Of a stretch of DNA of 39,762 nucleotides, positions 18,710 through 26,753 are shown piece after piece. The stretch comes from Candidatus Buchananbacteria bacterium. GTDB taxonomy: Bacteria; Patescibacteriota; Patescibacteriia; 2-01-FULL-39-33. The notes beneath the pieces are model-generated. The model did no database searches. It saw only the letters and a list, made by a program, of their open reading frames with translations, and was not told the DNA's origin. The stretch is from positions 1 through 39,762 of the forward strand of contig CAIOLF010000051.1 in assembly GCA_903859075.1 (NCBI GenBank). The letters are read 5' to 3'. The position numbers were made by a program, and so were the translations under genes. The first letter of the stretch is position 1; each line of letters starts with the position of its first letter.

Positions 18710-19510
18710 CTATTTAATCTGATAATTCATGCTCTCCTCAATAATAATCTCCTGACTGCCGGTCGGGATGGTCGGTGAGACCGCCGTGCCGGCGCCTCCG
18801 CCCATGCCGCCTTTGCCGTCATAATAAGGAGTATTGATTCCCGGCGCTTGGACGATATTTTCCCACCAGCCGACTACTTTTTTCAGCTTGACTCCGGCGG
18901 CTCCGGCCAGCGACTGCGCTTTGCCCTGGGCATCAGCCATGGCCTTGACTCTGGCCTGCTGTTTAAGATCTTCGAGATTAGACGGCTCAAAAGAGATCCC
19001 TAAGACCTGATTAGCGCCTGCTTTGCTGGCCTCAGCTATCACTTTATTAAGGCGCTCCTTATTGTTAACAACGTCAGTAACCTTTACGAGTACCTGCTCA
19101 TTGGCATTATAACCGGAAACCACGGAAGTGCCGCTTCCGCCGTTAATGCTGTTGATATAATCGTACTGCGTGTAGAGCGAATAATTTTGCGTAGTAATAT
19201 CCGCATCGGCGATGCCAACGGCTTTGATGGCGGCTACCACCTTGGCGATTTTGCCATTAAGCTGGCTGAGCGCGTCGTCCGCTTTGGCTACCTTATCAAT
19301 TTGCACGCCGAGCGCTACCTTGGCGACATCCGGGGAATAAGCGATCTTGGCTTGCCCGGTAACTGAGACCGTCCATTGCGGATAATTGACGATCCGGTCT
19401 CTGATAATAGAGATAATGCAAATGGCGGCGATGGCAGCAATCAGAATGATTATCACGGCGATTTTTCCGCCATGGCCATGGCAACACTTGGCTTCCTGTT
19501 GGTTATCCAT
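18710..19510 (-). CDS. SIMPL (DUF541) domain protein
   Basis: VTGQAKIAYSPDVAKVALGVQI...DITTQNYSLYTQYDY...GANQVLGISFEPSNLEDLKQQARVKAMADAQGKAQSLAGAAGVKL. Confidence 0.9.
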   Translation of the reverse strand: MDNQQEAKCCHGHGGKIAVIIILIAAIAAICIISIIRDRIVNYPQWTVSVTGQAKIAYSPDVAKVALGVQIDKVAKADDALSQLNGKIAKVVAAIKAVGIADADITTQNYSLYTQYDYINSINGGSGTSVVSGYNANEQVLVKVTDVVNNKERLNKVIAEASKAGANQVLGISFEPSNLEDLKQQARVKAMADAQGKAQSLAGAAGVKLKKVVGWWENIVQAPGINTPYYDGKGGMGGGAGTAVSPTIPTGSQEIIIEESMNYQIK

Positions 19511-19649
19511 ATAATTAAAGGTTATGCGGCGTTTATTACGCCTTGGTATTAATAATGATAATCTTTATTCTTAATAATGGCAATAGTCCTGGCGATCGGT
19601 TCTTTTTTAATAAAAATAAAAAGCGCCCCAATATTGGGACGCTAAAAAA

Positions 19650-19727
19650 TTATTTTTTCTTCTTGGGGGCCTTTTTAGCCGGTTTTTTGACCGTCTTCTT
19701 GGCGCCGCAACCGCAACCGCAAGCCAT
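19650..19727 (-). CDS. Small Cys/Gly + Lys-rich protein MACGCGCGAKKTVKKPAKKAPKKKK (25 aa)
   Basis: Not in ORF track (below size cut-off); extended -10 TGCTATAAT upstream and AGCG(T/C)CCC hairpin directly downstream. Confidence 0.5.
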   Translation of the reverse strand: MACGCGCGAKKTVKKPAKKAPKKKK

Positions 19728-19804
19728 ATTGTTTTAATTATTAATAATATCTTAATTATAGCACTTTTAGAAAAAATAAAAAGGGCTTTATGTAAATTGA
19801 TAGA

Positions 19805-20563
19805 TTATTTAATTCTAATTGCTACCGGGCAATGATCCGAACCCATCACTTCCGGTAGAATAAATCCGGCTGCCAATTTTTTTGTGATGCTAGGCGTCGT
19901 AAAAATATAATCAATGCGCCAGCCAAGATTCCTTGCGCGGCAGCTGGCCATATACGGCCACCAACTATAATGCCCGCCATCTTTATGGAATATCCGAAAA
20001 CTGTCTTTGAATTTCATCTGCTCCAAAATATCAAGCTGTTTTCTCTCTTCCGGCGTAAACATGATATTATCGCGGTTCTGCTTGGGTCGGGCCAAATCCG
20101 ATTCCGTATGCGCGATGTTGAAATCCCCTGCCAGAATCACCGGCTTCTTGCTCTTTATTTTTTTCAAATAAACAAATAACTCTTTGTAGGCCGAAAGCTT
20201 ATAATCCAGTTTTTCTTTCTGCCGGCCGCCATGGGGCAGATAGACATTAATCAGAATAAACTTCTTAAAATCCAGCCGCAAAAATCTGCCTTCGCTGTCA
20301 AACTGCTCCAACCCCATCTTTGTGCGCATGTTTAGCGGCCGCTCCCGACAAAACACCGCCGTGCCGCTATAGCCGGGCTTCTTAGCGTGAGAGAAACAGC
20401 AGCTATAACCTTTGATTTTTTTAAGATCGGCGGGAATCTTATCGCCGGCTGCTTTAATTTCCTGCAAACACAAAATATCCGGCTTGCATTTTTTAAACCA
20501 ATTCAAAAATCCTTTGTTATAAACCGAACGCAAACCGTTGACGTTCCAGGAAATGATTTTCAT
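19805..20563 (-). CDS. xth: Exodeoxyribonuclease III / AP endonuclease family
   Basis: MKIISWNVNGLRSVYNKGF...ILCLQEIKA...GDFNIAHTESDLARP...WRIDYIF...GSDHCPV. Confidence 0.95.
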   Translation of the reverse strand: MKIISWNVNGLRSVYNKGFLNWFKKCKPDILCLQEIKAAGDKIPADLKKIKGYSCCFSHAKKPGYSGTAVFCRERPLNMRTKMGLEQFDSEGRFLRLDFKKFILINVYLPHGGRQKEKLDYKLSAYKELFVYLKKIKSKKPVILAGDFNIAHTESDLARPKQNRDNIMFTPEERKQLDILEQMKFKDSFRIFHKDGGHYSWWPYMASCRARNLGWRIDYIFTTPSITKKLAAGFILPEVMGSDHCPVAIRIK

Positions 20564-20683
20564 ATTTTCTCCAATATATCACACGGCAGCTGCCTTAGTC
20601 CAAACAAAATTCAAAGTCTTGACGCCCTAAGCAAATAGTGCTAATATTAAGAGTCAACCAAAGGTACATATGGAGGAGGAACT

Positions 20684-20998
20684 ATGGCCAAGAAAAACGC
20701 TAGGAAAGTGCCAAGAAAGAACGTCGGGAAAACGCCGGAGAAAAAGAGGGAAATCGAGCCAGGGCAGTATTATTTGGCATCTCCTGATTGTCCCTGGGAT
20801 GGAATAGACCTTTACCGATTGAACGCCGTGCACAGCGATGAATTGGTATTTGTCGACGCTTTCGAGAAGAAAGACGACGGAGGGATCGAGAGAATCGAGA
20901 ACCTGCTAATGCCGGCCAGAAACCTGGACTTGCACAAGCAAGTAACAGCACGGACGCTGGTAAGCTTCAGGGTATTGCCGGCGGCAAAGGCGGCGTAA
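20684..20998 (+). CDS. Hypothetical basic protein
   Basis: 104 aa, strong SD (ggaggagg) before ATG; followed by GACGCG...CGCGTC-T7 hairpin. Confidence 0.65.
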   Translation: MAKKNARKVPRKNVGKTPEKKREIEPGQYYLASPDCPWDGIDLYRLNAVHSDELVFVDAFEKKDDGGIERIENLLMPARNLDLHKQVTARTLVSFRVLPAAKAA

Positions 20999-21021
20999 GT
21001 GACAATATTGACAATGACAAC

Positions 21022-21053
21022 CGACGCGGAATCAGCATTTCGCGTCATTTTTT
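21022..21053 (+). terminator. Rho-independent terminator
   Basis: GACGCG...CGCGTCATTTTTTT. Confidence 0.7.
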
Positions 21054-21070
21054 TAAAAAAGTTTTATTTA

Positions 21071-21105
21071 AAACGCCTCCCGGCCAGATGGCGGAGAGGC
21101 GTTTT
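21071..21105 (-). terminator. Hairpin terminator after radical SAM gene
   Basis: AAACGCCTC...GAGGCGTTTT. Confidence 0.65.
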
Positions 21106-21118
21106 AAGCATATCGAAA

Positions 21119-22531
21119 TTACTCTTTCTTGGCTAAAACATCATTCCAATAAGGATCGGTGATGTCCTTGAGTTCTTTATCAAATTCATACAGCTTCTCA
21201 TGATACTCGTTGTCTTCCAGCGCTTCGCGGGCCGCTTCGTCTTCCGGCTGGACATTACAGGCGCGGACGATTTCCATAAATTCGCGGTGATGGTCGCGAT
21301 TGAGGCAAGGCCGCAATAAATTAGCGCCGCCTTCTTTATCTAGATACTTCTGTTGCCACTCGCGGCCTTTGACGAAAAAATCGGAAAACATGGCATCGGC
21401 GATTTTCTTGCCCTCGCCGTAGAGCTTGCGGACATTATCCTTATAATAAGGAATAAAGACGCAGGGCATGATATTGGCGTTCCAATCGATATAGAAATAA
21501 TTCTTGCCGCAGGAAATACAGCCCTCGGTCATCTCGGCGCTGTTCCAGAAGTCGGCGACAAACCAGCTCTTCTCGCGAATAAGCTGCCGCCATTTTTTAT
21601 AGAGTTCAAAACGCTCCGTCGGACTAAGCATCAGCTCGGTGGTAAAGCCGCGGCCGATAGGCATATACTGAAACATCCACATATAGGTGGCGCCAAGCTC
21701 GCCGAAGTAATAATCGTAAAATTTTTCTCCGGCCAGGATGGCGGCATTTTTTTTGGTCGCGGTAACCGAGATGCCGAAAGGCACCTGGGCTTGCTTTAAA
21801 TTATCAAGGGCCTTAAGCACCCGCTCATGCGTTCCTTCGCCGCGGCGCTCATCGGTCTGTTCTTTGAAACCCTCTACTGAGATAGCTGGAGTAAGATTGC
21901 CGAGCTCGGCCATCTGCTTGGCGATTTCCGGAGTGATCAATGTACCATTAGTATACATTAAGAAAAAACTGTCCGGCCATAATTTTGGCAGATCCAAAAT
22001 CGTATGGCCTTCACTGTTATACATCAGGGGCTCACCGCCGGAAATGACAAAAAATTTCATGCCCATCTCGTCATGGAACTCTTGCATCATCTTATCGAGC
22101 AAGCTCCACTCCAGAGTCTCGCTATTATCGGCGCCGGAAGAGGCATAACAACCGGTACAGCGGAGATTGCATCTCTTGGTCGGACTTAAGACGACCATTG
22201 ACGGCGGATTGGTACCATATTTTTCTTTGTATCTGGCCACCGCTTTATTGCGCTCTTCATTTTCCAGCATCGCGCCTTTGACCATGGTCTGCACGCCGCG
22301 GGCGGCAAATTTTTTGGAAATCAAGCCACGGTTGATGTTTTTCATCACCGCGGTCATAATGGAGCGAACGCCATAATAGCGATCCAGCTTCACCTCATGA
22401 GGAAACTTTTTTTCGTCGATGACCATGGCTTTATAGAGCATCTTGTCTATTTGCTTGGAGACAAGATAGCGCGCCAGCCGGTTACTCATAACCAGCTTGG
22501 TCAGAAGCGAGATGATGGCGTCATTTTTCAT
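21119..22531 (-). CDS. Radical SAM protein with SPASM-like C-terminal cysteines
   Basis: SPTKRCNLRCTGCYASSG (CxxxCxxC); SGGEPL; GCISCGKNYFYIDWNANIMPCVF. Confidence 0.9.
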   Translation of the reverse strand: MKNDAIISLLTKLVMSNRLARYLVSKQIDKMLYKAMVIDEKKFPHEVKLDRYYGVRSIMTAVMKNINRGLISKKFAARGVQTMVKGAMLENEERNKAVARYKEKYGTNPPSMVVLSPTKRCNLRCTGCYASSGADNSETLEWSLLDKMMQEFHDEMGMKFFVISGGEPLMYNSEGHTILDLPKLWPDSFFLMYTNGTLITPEIAKQMAELGNLTPAISVEGFKEQTDERRGEGTHERVLKALDNLKQAQVPFGISVTATKKNAAILAGEKFYDYYFGELGATYMWMFQYMPIGRGFTTELMLSPTERFELYKKWRQLIREKSWFVADFWNSAEMTEGCISCGKNYFYIDWNANIMPCVFIPYYKDNVRKLYGEGKKIADAMFSDFFVKGREWQQKYLDKEGGANLLRPCLNRDHHREFMEIVRACNVQPEDEAAREALEDNEYHEKLYEFDKELKDITDPYWNDVLAKKE

Positions 22532-22672
22532 ATTTTTATATTAATAATATTCTAAATATTTAGCCAAAGCAAGGGAATTCTGCGAATATTTTATTAAAAA
22601 TAATCTAACATTTTAATGAAAATAATGCAAGCCCGAACTTAGCGAGGGCACAATTATACTTAAAATAAAAAA

Positions 22673-22705
22673 GTCGGAAGCAATTCTTTCTGAATTACTT
22701 CCGAC
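22673..22705 (-). terminator. Hairpin terminator
   Basis: GTCGGAAGcAATTCtttctGAATTaCTTCCGAC followed on minus strand by a T-rich tract. Confidence 0.7.
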
Positions 22706-22931
22706 GCAAAATTCAATCCTCCGTCATGCCATTATATCAGCCGGCCAAGTATAAAATGGATGCTGGGTGTCCTCAGATAGTACTGGTACGCCTTATTGCC
22801 GACAAGCTCGATGAGGTGTGCCTCTTCGTTGTAGGCCGCCGCCAAAACAACGATCCAGTACAAAACGCCTTGACTAGCAACCGAACCCGCGCCGCTCTCC
22901 GATCTAACATGTTCATCTTCTCTCCTCCTCT

Positions 22932-23732
22932 CTACCGCTTGTCGGCGGCGATACAGTCACGCAGATTAAGACCCCTGGTGATGTTTTCTATCTTAAAACC
23001 AAGTTCCTCCAGATAGCTGACCGCGCTGGCCGGCTCAATACTTGATCTCGCATTGGCGCCAGTGCAGCTAATGGCCAATATAATCCGGCCGCCCGGGATC
23101 AATACTCGGCTGGTTTCCCTCAATGATTTCTTCCAGCCCATAACCCAGGGCAGCACGTCAACCATCCAGATCTGCCCAATGCTGCCCGCGAGAAAAGGCA
23201 GATCAGTGCAGATCCCTTTGACAAAGCTGACGTCAATTCCTTCAACGCTAGCGATTTGTTTCCCTATCCTGATGATTGGCGAAGATCCGTCCAAGCCGAT
23301 GCACTGGCCCGGAATTTTCCCTTCAAGCTTGAGAAAAGAGAGCTGATGGCAAGTGCCGCCGCCGATGTCGGCCACCGCTCCGGCCTCAAATTTGGACCAT
23401 TGCATCAGATAAGCCAGGAGAGCCGCCTCGCTTCTAGGATCACACAGCGCGCCTTGAATGGCAAACGTTCGTTCGTGCATAGCACAGTACTGGGCGTCAG
23501 ACATTCTTCTCATCTCATCGTGAGAAGGGAACCACTGACTCCTATTGCTAAGATCCTCAAAATGTGAAAGCAGATCTCCAAACCCCAAATAGTCCCGGAC
23601 CATCGGGGCTAACGTCAGCACATCTTTGTCAAGAAATGCTTGGCAGAATCTTTCCAGCTCGCCTTGAGGAGCTATGCCTAGACGATTCCTCTGCAGGAAA
23701 TCCAAGAACGAAGACCGTAATTTTTTCGACAT
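22932..23732 (-). CDS. Class I SAM-dependent methyltransferase
   Basis: GAVADIGGGTCHQLSFLKLEGKIPGQCIGLDGS; SRVLIPGGRIILAISCTG. Confidence 0.8.
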   Translation of the reverse strand: MSKKLRSSFLDFLQRNRLGIAPQGELERFCQAFLDKDVLTLAPMVRDYLGFGDLLSHFEDLSNRSQWFPSHDEMRRMSDAQYCAMHERTFAIQGALCDPRSEAALLAYLMQWSKFEAGAVADIGGGTCHQLSFLKLEGKIPGQCIGLDGSSPIIRIGKQIASVEGIDVSFVKGICTDLPFLAGSIGQIWMVDVLPWVMGWKKSLRETSRVLIPGGRIILAISCTGANARSSIEPASAVSYLEELGFKIENITRGLNLRDCIAADKR

Positions 23733-23926
23733 AACCGACTCCTTCTTAAGTTTGGGCTAAGCGTCCCCTAAATGTGAACGTACAACAAGATACAACAATA
23801 GACACTGTATAATAGCAAAATAATAAAAAATTGTCAATATTGGGCTATTTTCCACATTGACAGGCCGGTAATTAATTGTTAAACTAATTTTACGAGTCAA
23901 TTAAAAAGGCTCTTTTTAAATCCTAC

Positions 23927-24033
23927 ATTCCGCGATAGCTTCAGCCAAAGGCTGATCCGCCTCTGGCGGACAATGGCACGCGTAGCGCCTTTGCAGAAGT
24001 TAAAGTCGAATAAAAAATTATTCCGCGATAGCT
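23927..24033. repeat. 14-bp direct repeat ATTCCGCGATAGCT (tRNA-Asn 5' end) flanking a double-palindrome segment
   Basis: Copies at 23927-23940 and 24020-24033; between them TCAGCCaaaGGCTGA and TCCGCCtctGGCGGA. Confidence 0.75.
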
Positions 24034-24344
24034 CAATGGTAGAGCAACCGGCTGTGATCAATAAACGCAGCTTCCGAAAGAAATTTCGGAATGAAAATCG
24101 GGTGAATTCAGGGAAACCTAAATCCAACGCATTGGATATGGCAATCCTGAGCCAAGTCCTGACATTATGTCGGGAAAGGTGCAGAGACTATCCCCTTGGG
24201 GAGTAGTCCTATTTACATAAATAGGCCGAAGCGCCCGATACCTAAATCTCTTAATGAGATACGGTAGTGATATAGTCCACGCTTTAGTGAAAACTAGAGA
24301 CAAGTGTAACCGGTAGGTTGCTGGTTCGAATCCAGCTCGCGGAG
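24022..24344 (+). tRNA. tRNA-Asn (GTT) interrupted by a group I intron (exons 24022-24055 and 24307-24344)
   Basis: Joined exons: TCCGCGATAGCTCAATGGTAGAGCAACCGGCTGT|TAACCGGTAGGTTGCTGGTTCGAATCCAGCTCGCGGAG; cloverleaf pairs, anticodon loop CTGTTAA, discriminator G. Confidence 0.92.
24056..24306 (+). ncRNA. Group I self-splicing intron in tRNA-Asn (251 nt)
   Basis: P1 exon GCTGT with IGS GCAGC (24067-24071), U.G at splice site; terminal G; Q-like AATCCTGAGCC, R GCAGAGACTA, S GATATAGTCC; P7 GACTA/TAGTC; P3 ATCGGGTG/CGCCCGAT. Confidence 0.92.
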
Positions 24345-25979
24345 CTGAGAATTGGTTTGCTTAAGAGCAGGGGTTAAAACCCCTGTTTTTATTTGGTTTA
24401 TTAACATTTCAGCGGTTCGAACCCTCTCTTTTACCTGAATTGAACTCGGATTCATTTTTTCCATCGCTTGAAATAGATTACCCCAATGAAAATGGGCTTT
24501 TCTATCCATTAAGATGCGGTTCGAACCAAGCAATTTTAGAAAAGCGTTTCTGCCCTCTGGAGAGCACTTATCAAATATAATATCAGAGTATGACGAGAAC
24601 TTTAGTATCTCTTCCTCAGCTTGCCGATTGGTAGTGATTTTGTCATTGACGTTCTCTCTTTTTTCGCTGATTTCAATCTTCTGTACTTCCAAATCTCTTT
24701 TTTTTGTAACATAGTCTTCCTGACTTAAATCACCGGATAATCGCATATCCAATAAGCGGTCCGTTTTAAATTTGATGCTTGCATGTTGCTGATCCAATTC
24801 TTTAGCCAATCCCATATTCATTCCAAGCTCTAAATATTCGTTGTTTTCTATTTCATTCAGCGCCCAGATGGTGAATGGCAATGGGAATTGTATTTTATGG
24901 ATTTCTTCTTTGATTGAGCCAACTAATATTTCTACCGGAACAACGCTTTGATGGCACTTTTTCCCCTTATCCTTGTCATCCTTGCTTTTAGTACAATGGT
25001 AATAGGTATAAAAGTGTTGTTTTCCTGATTTCTGCGTTTTAGTTTTATTATCGGCAGTGATCGCAGCACCGCATTCCCCGCAGGTAAATACTTTATAGGG
25101 ATGTACTGCACCCAACTGGATAGTCTTGGCCTTCAATCCCAAAGCCTCTTGAACCTGATCAAATAGTTTCTTATCAATCATGGCCGTATGCTTGCCGGTG
25201 TAAATATTGCCACTGTCTTTTGGATACTCATAATAACCATAGTAGAAAGTGTTGGTCAAAATATTGTAAATTGTGGATTTGCCTATCTCGCGCCCAAATT
25301 TACCGGTCAATCCGAGTTCCTTATTAGCCACACCAACCAGGGCGCCGCAGGAGTGCTGTCCTCGTGCGGCAATATGAAATAGCTTCTGGACCTTATAAAA
25401 TTTGTCGGGGTTAGTTATAATCTCTTTGTATCCCTTCTTTTCACTACCGTCTGATTTGTATCCCAGAGGTGGAGTATTGGGGAACCAGCCCTTTTCTGCT
25501 TTGCTAATGATGCCTCTTTTACTTGCTATGCTTAAGTCTTTAACATATTGATTTGATATAGCCATTTCGAGCGCCATAATTATAGAATTATCAGACGGAA
25601 GATATGTATGGAGGGGCGTTATGATGGCTTTGATTTTACCAATCTGTAATCGATGAATAATTTTGCCATTCTCTTCCGCATTTCTAGAAAGACGATTAAT
25701 ATGCCAGCAGACAATTCCGTCGTATTTTCCTTTATCAATATCCTTTAGCATTTTATCAAATTCGGGACGATTATCTGGCCAACTAGCACTCTTCGATTCA
25801 CTAATGGTTGTAAGAATGCTGATATCCATTTTTGAGGAAAGAGGCATAGTTTCTTTAATCTGGTCTGGTATCGACTGGACTTGCCGATCTATGGCTTCTC
25901 CAGATTTTCTGACATAAAGAACAAATTTTAATTGGTGAATATTAACTTCATCGGTGTAGATTAGTTTATATTTCTTCAT
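24294..25979 (-). CDS. Large serine recombinase (resolvase/invertase N-terminal + recombinase + zinc ribbon domains)
   Basis: KFVLYVRKSGEAIDRQVQSIPDQIKE...DKGKYDGIVCWHINRLSRNAEENGKI; FTCGECGAAITADNKTKTQKSGKQHFYTYYHCTKSKDDK; start set to MKKYKLIYTDEV rather than ORF-track 26114. Confidence 0.93.
   Translation of the reverse strand: MKKYKLIYTDEVNIHQLKFVLYVRKSGEAIDRQVQSIPDQIKETMPLSSKMDISILTTISESKSASWPDNRPEFDKMLKDIDKGKYDGIVCWHINRLSRNAEENGKIIHRLQIGKIKAIITPLHTYLPSDNSIIMALEMAISNQYVKDLSIASKRGIISKAEKGWFPNTPPLGYKSDGSEKKGYKEIITNPDKFYKVQKLFHIAARGQHSCGALVGVANKELGLTGKFGREIGKSTIYNILTNTFYYGYYEYPKDSGNIYTGKHTAMIDKKLFDQVQEALGLKAKTIQLGAVHPYKVFTCGECGAAITADNKTKTQKSGKQHFYTYYHCTKSKDDKDKGKKCHQSVVPVEILVGSIKEEIHKIQFPLPFTIWALNEIENNEYLELGMNMGLAKELDQQHASIKFKTDRLLDMRLSGDLSQEDYVTKKRDLEVQKIEISEKRENVNDKITTNRQAEEEILKFSSYSDIIFDKCSPEGRNAFLKLLGSNRILMDRKAHFHWGNLFQAMEKMNPSSIQVKERVRTAEMLINQIKTGVLTPALKQTNSQLRELDSNQQPTGYTCL
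24366..24389 (+). terminator. Rho-independent terminator of tRNA-Asn
   Basis: CAGGGGTT-AA-AACCCCTG-TTTTTATTT. Confidence 0.8.
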
Positions 25980-25998
25980 AATATTTATTTTTTTGTTA

Positions 25999-26172
25999 TT
26001 AGTTAAAATTGGTCGTTTGTCGACCATAGGTTCCATTATAATAAATATCATCGTAAACAGCCAGTAGGTTGGTAGCCATTTCTCTGGCTTCTGATACGGG
26101 GAGCCAATCTCCATAGTAGCAGAAGTAATAAATAATGAATTTAGCTAAGGCTAAATCAGTTAACTGGGTCAT
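25999..26172 (-). CDS. Small hypothetical protein (57 aa)
   Basis: MTQLTDLALAKFIIYYFCYYGDWLPVSEAREMATNLLAVYDDIYYNGTYGRQTTNFN, just upstream of the recombinase. Confidence 0.45.
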   Translation of the reverse strand: MTQLTDLALAKFIIYYFCYYGDWLPVSEAREMATNLLAVYDDIYYNGTYGRQTTNFN

Positions 26173-26338
26173 AGCGGTAAAATAAAATTAATAATTATAT
26201 TCTCCCTCCGCTTCCACCAGCTTAGGTGTTATTCATATTAACCAATAACTCCTGTAATTGTTTCTATTATATTTTAGAGTTATTTTTTATTATTAGTGGT
26301 GCTAGCGTAGAGTTGCCCCCACACTAGCACCAAAATAT

Positions 26339-26707
26339 TTATCTTTTGTTCGGCTTGCCTTTTTTCGAAGCAAGACTTTTCTTAATCCGACGTTCAACTT
26401 CTTTATCGGTTGGGAATTCGGTGATAAATTGTCCCTCCACCGTTTTAGGCTTCAATTTCTTGACATTTACTGGTTGAAGACAGAAAGGGCAAAAATATTG
26501 TTCGCTTTCCAAGCTGTAATCAATACTAGCCAAACCCCACTTTTTAATACCATGTTTACATATACCCCAAAGCATGATCCCATAGCCAGGGCTATTGTGC
26601 GTGTAAAAAGCATGGTTAAAATGTTTGTGGCATGAGGGGCATTCAAAAGCCTCAAAGGTCGCGGTCTTTAAACTCTCTTTATTCTTTTGTATTTTTTTTG
26701 TTGTCAT
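26339..26707 (-). CDS. Zinc-ribbon-like hypothetical protein
   Basis: CPSCHKHF ... CPFCLQPVNVKKL. Confidence 0.6.
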   Translation of the reverse strand: MTTKKIQKNKESLKTATFEAFECPSCHKHFNHAFYTHNSPGYGIMLWGICKHGIKKWGLASIDYSLESEQYFCPFCLQPVNVKKLKPKTVEGQFITEFPTDKEVERRIKKSLASKKGKPNKR

Positions 26708-26753
26708 ATTCTTTTTTTATTTTATTAAATTTCTCCCCCCGCTTATCACCAAA

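Noticed and set aside
18548-18778. 76-aa ORF MDLGGIEPPSQQCECRVLPLNHRPE
   Set aside because: Antisense translation of tRNA-Ala, a common annotation artefact
21353-22148. ORFs antisense to the radical SAM gene
   Set aside because: Shadow ORFs; no motifs
24022-24060. Reading the interrupted tRNA as tRNA-His (anticodon GTG)
   Set aside because: GTG arises only if intron G is included. Removing an intron that ends in G gives loop CTGTTAA, anticodon GTT, discriminator G, all consistent with tRNA-Asn
23973-24206. 77-aa plus-strand ORF across tRNA and intron
   Set aside because: It overlaps the tRNA-Asn exon and structured intron; the peptide (RDSSMVEQPAV...) is translated tRNA sequence
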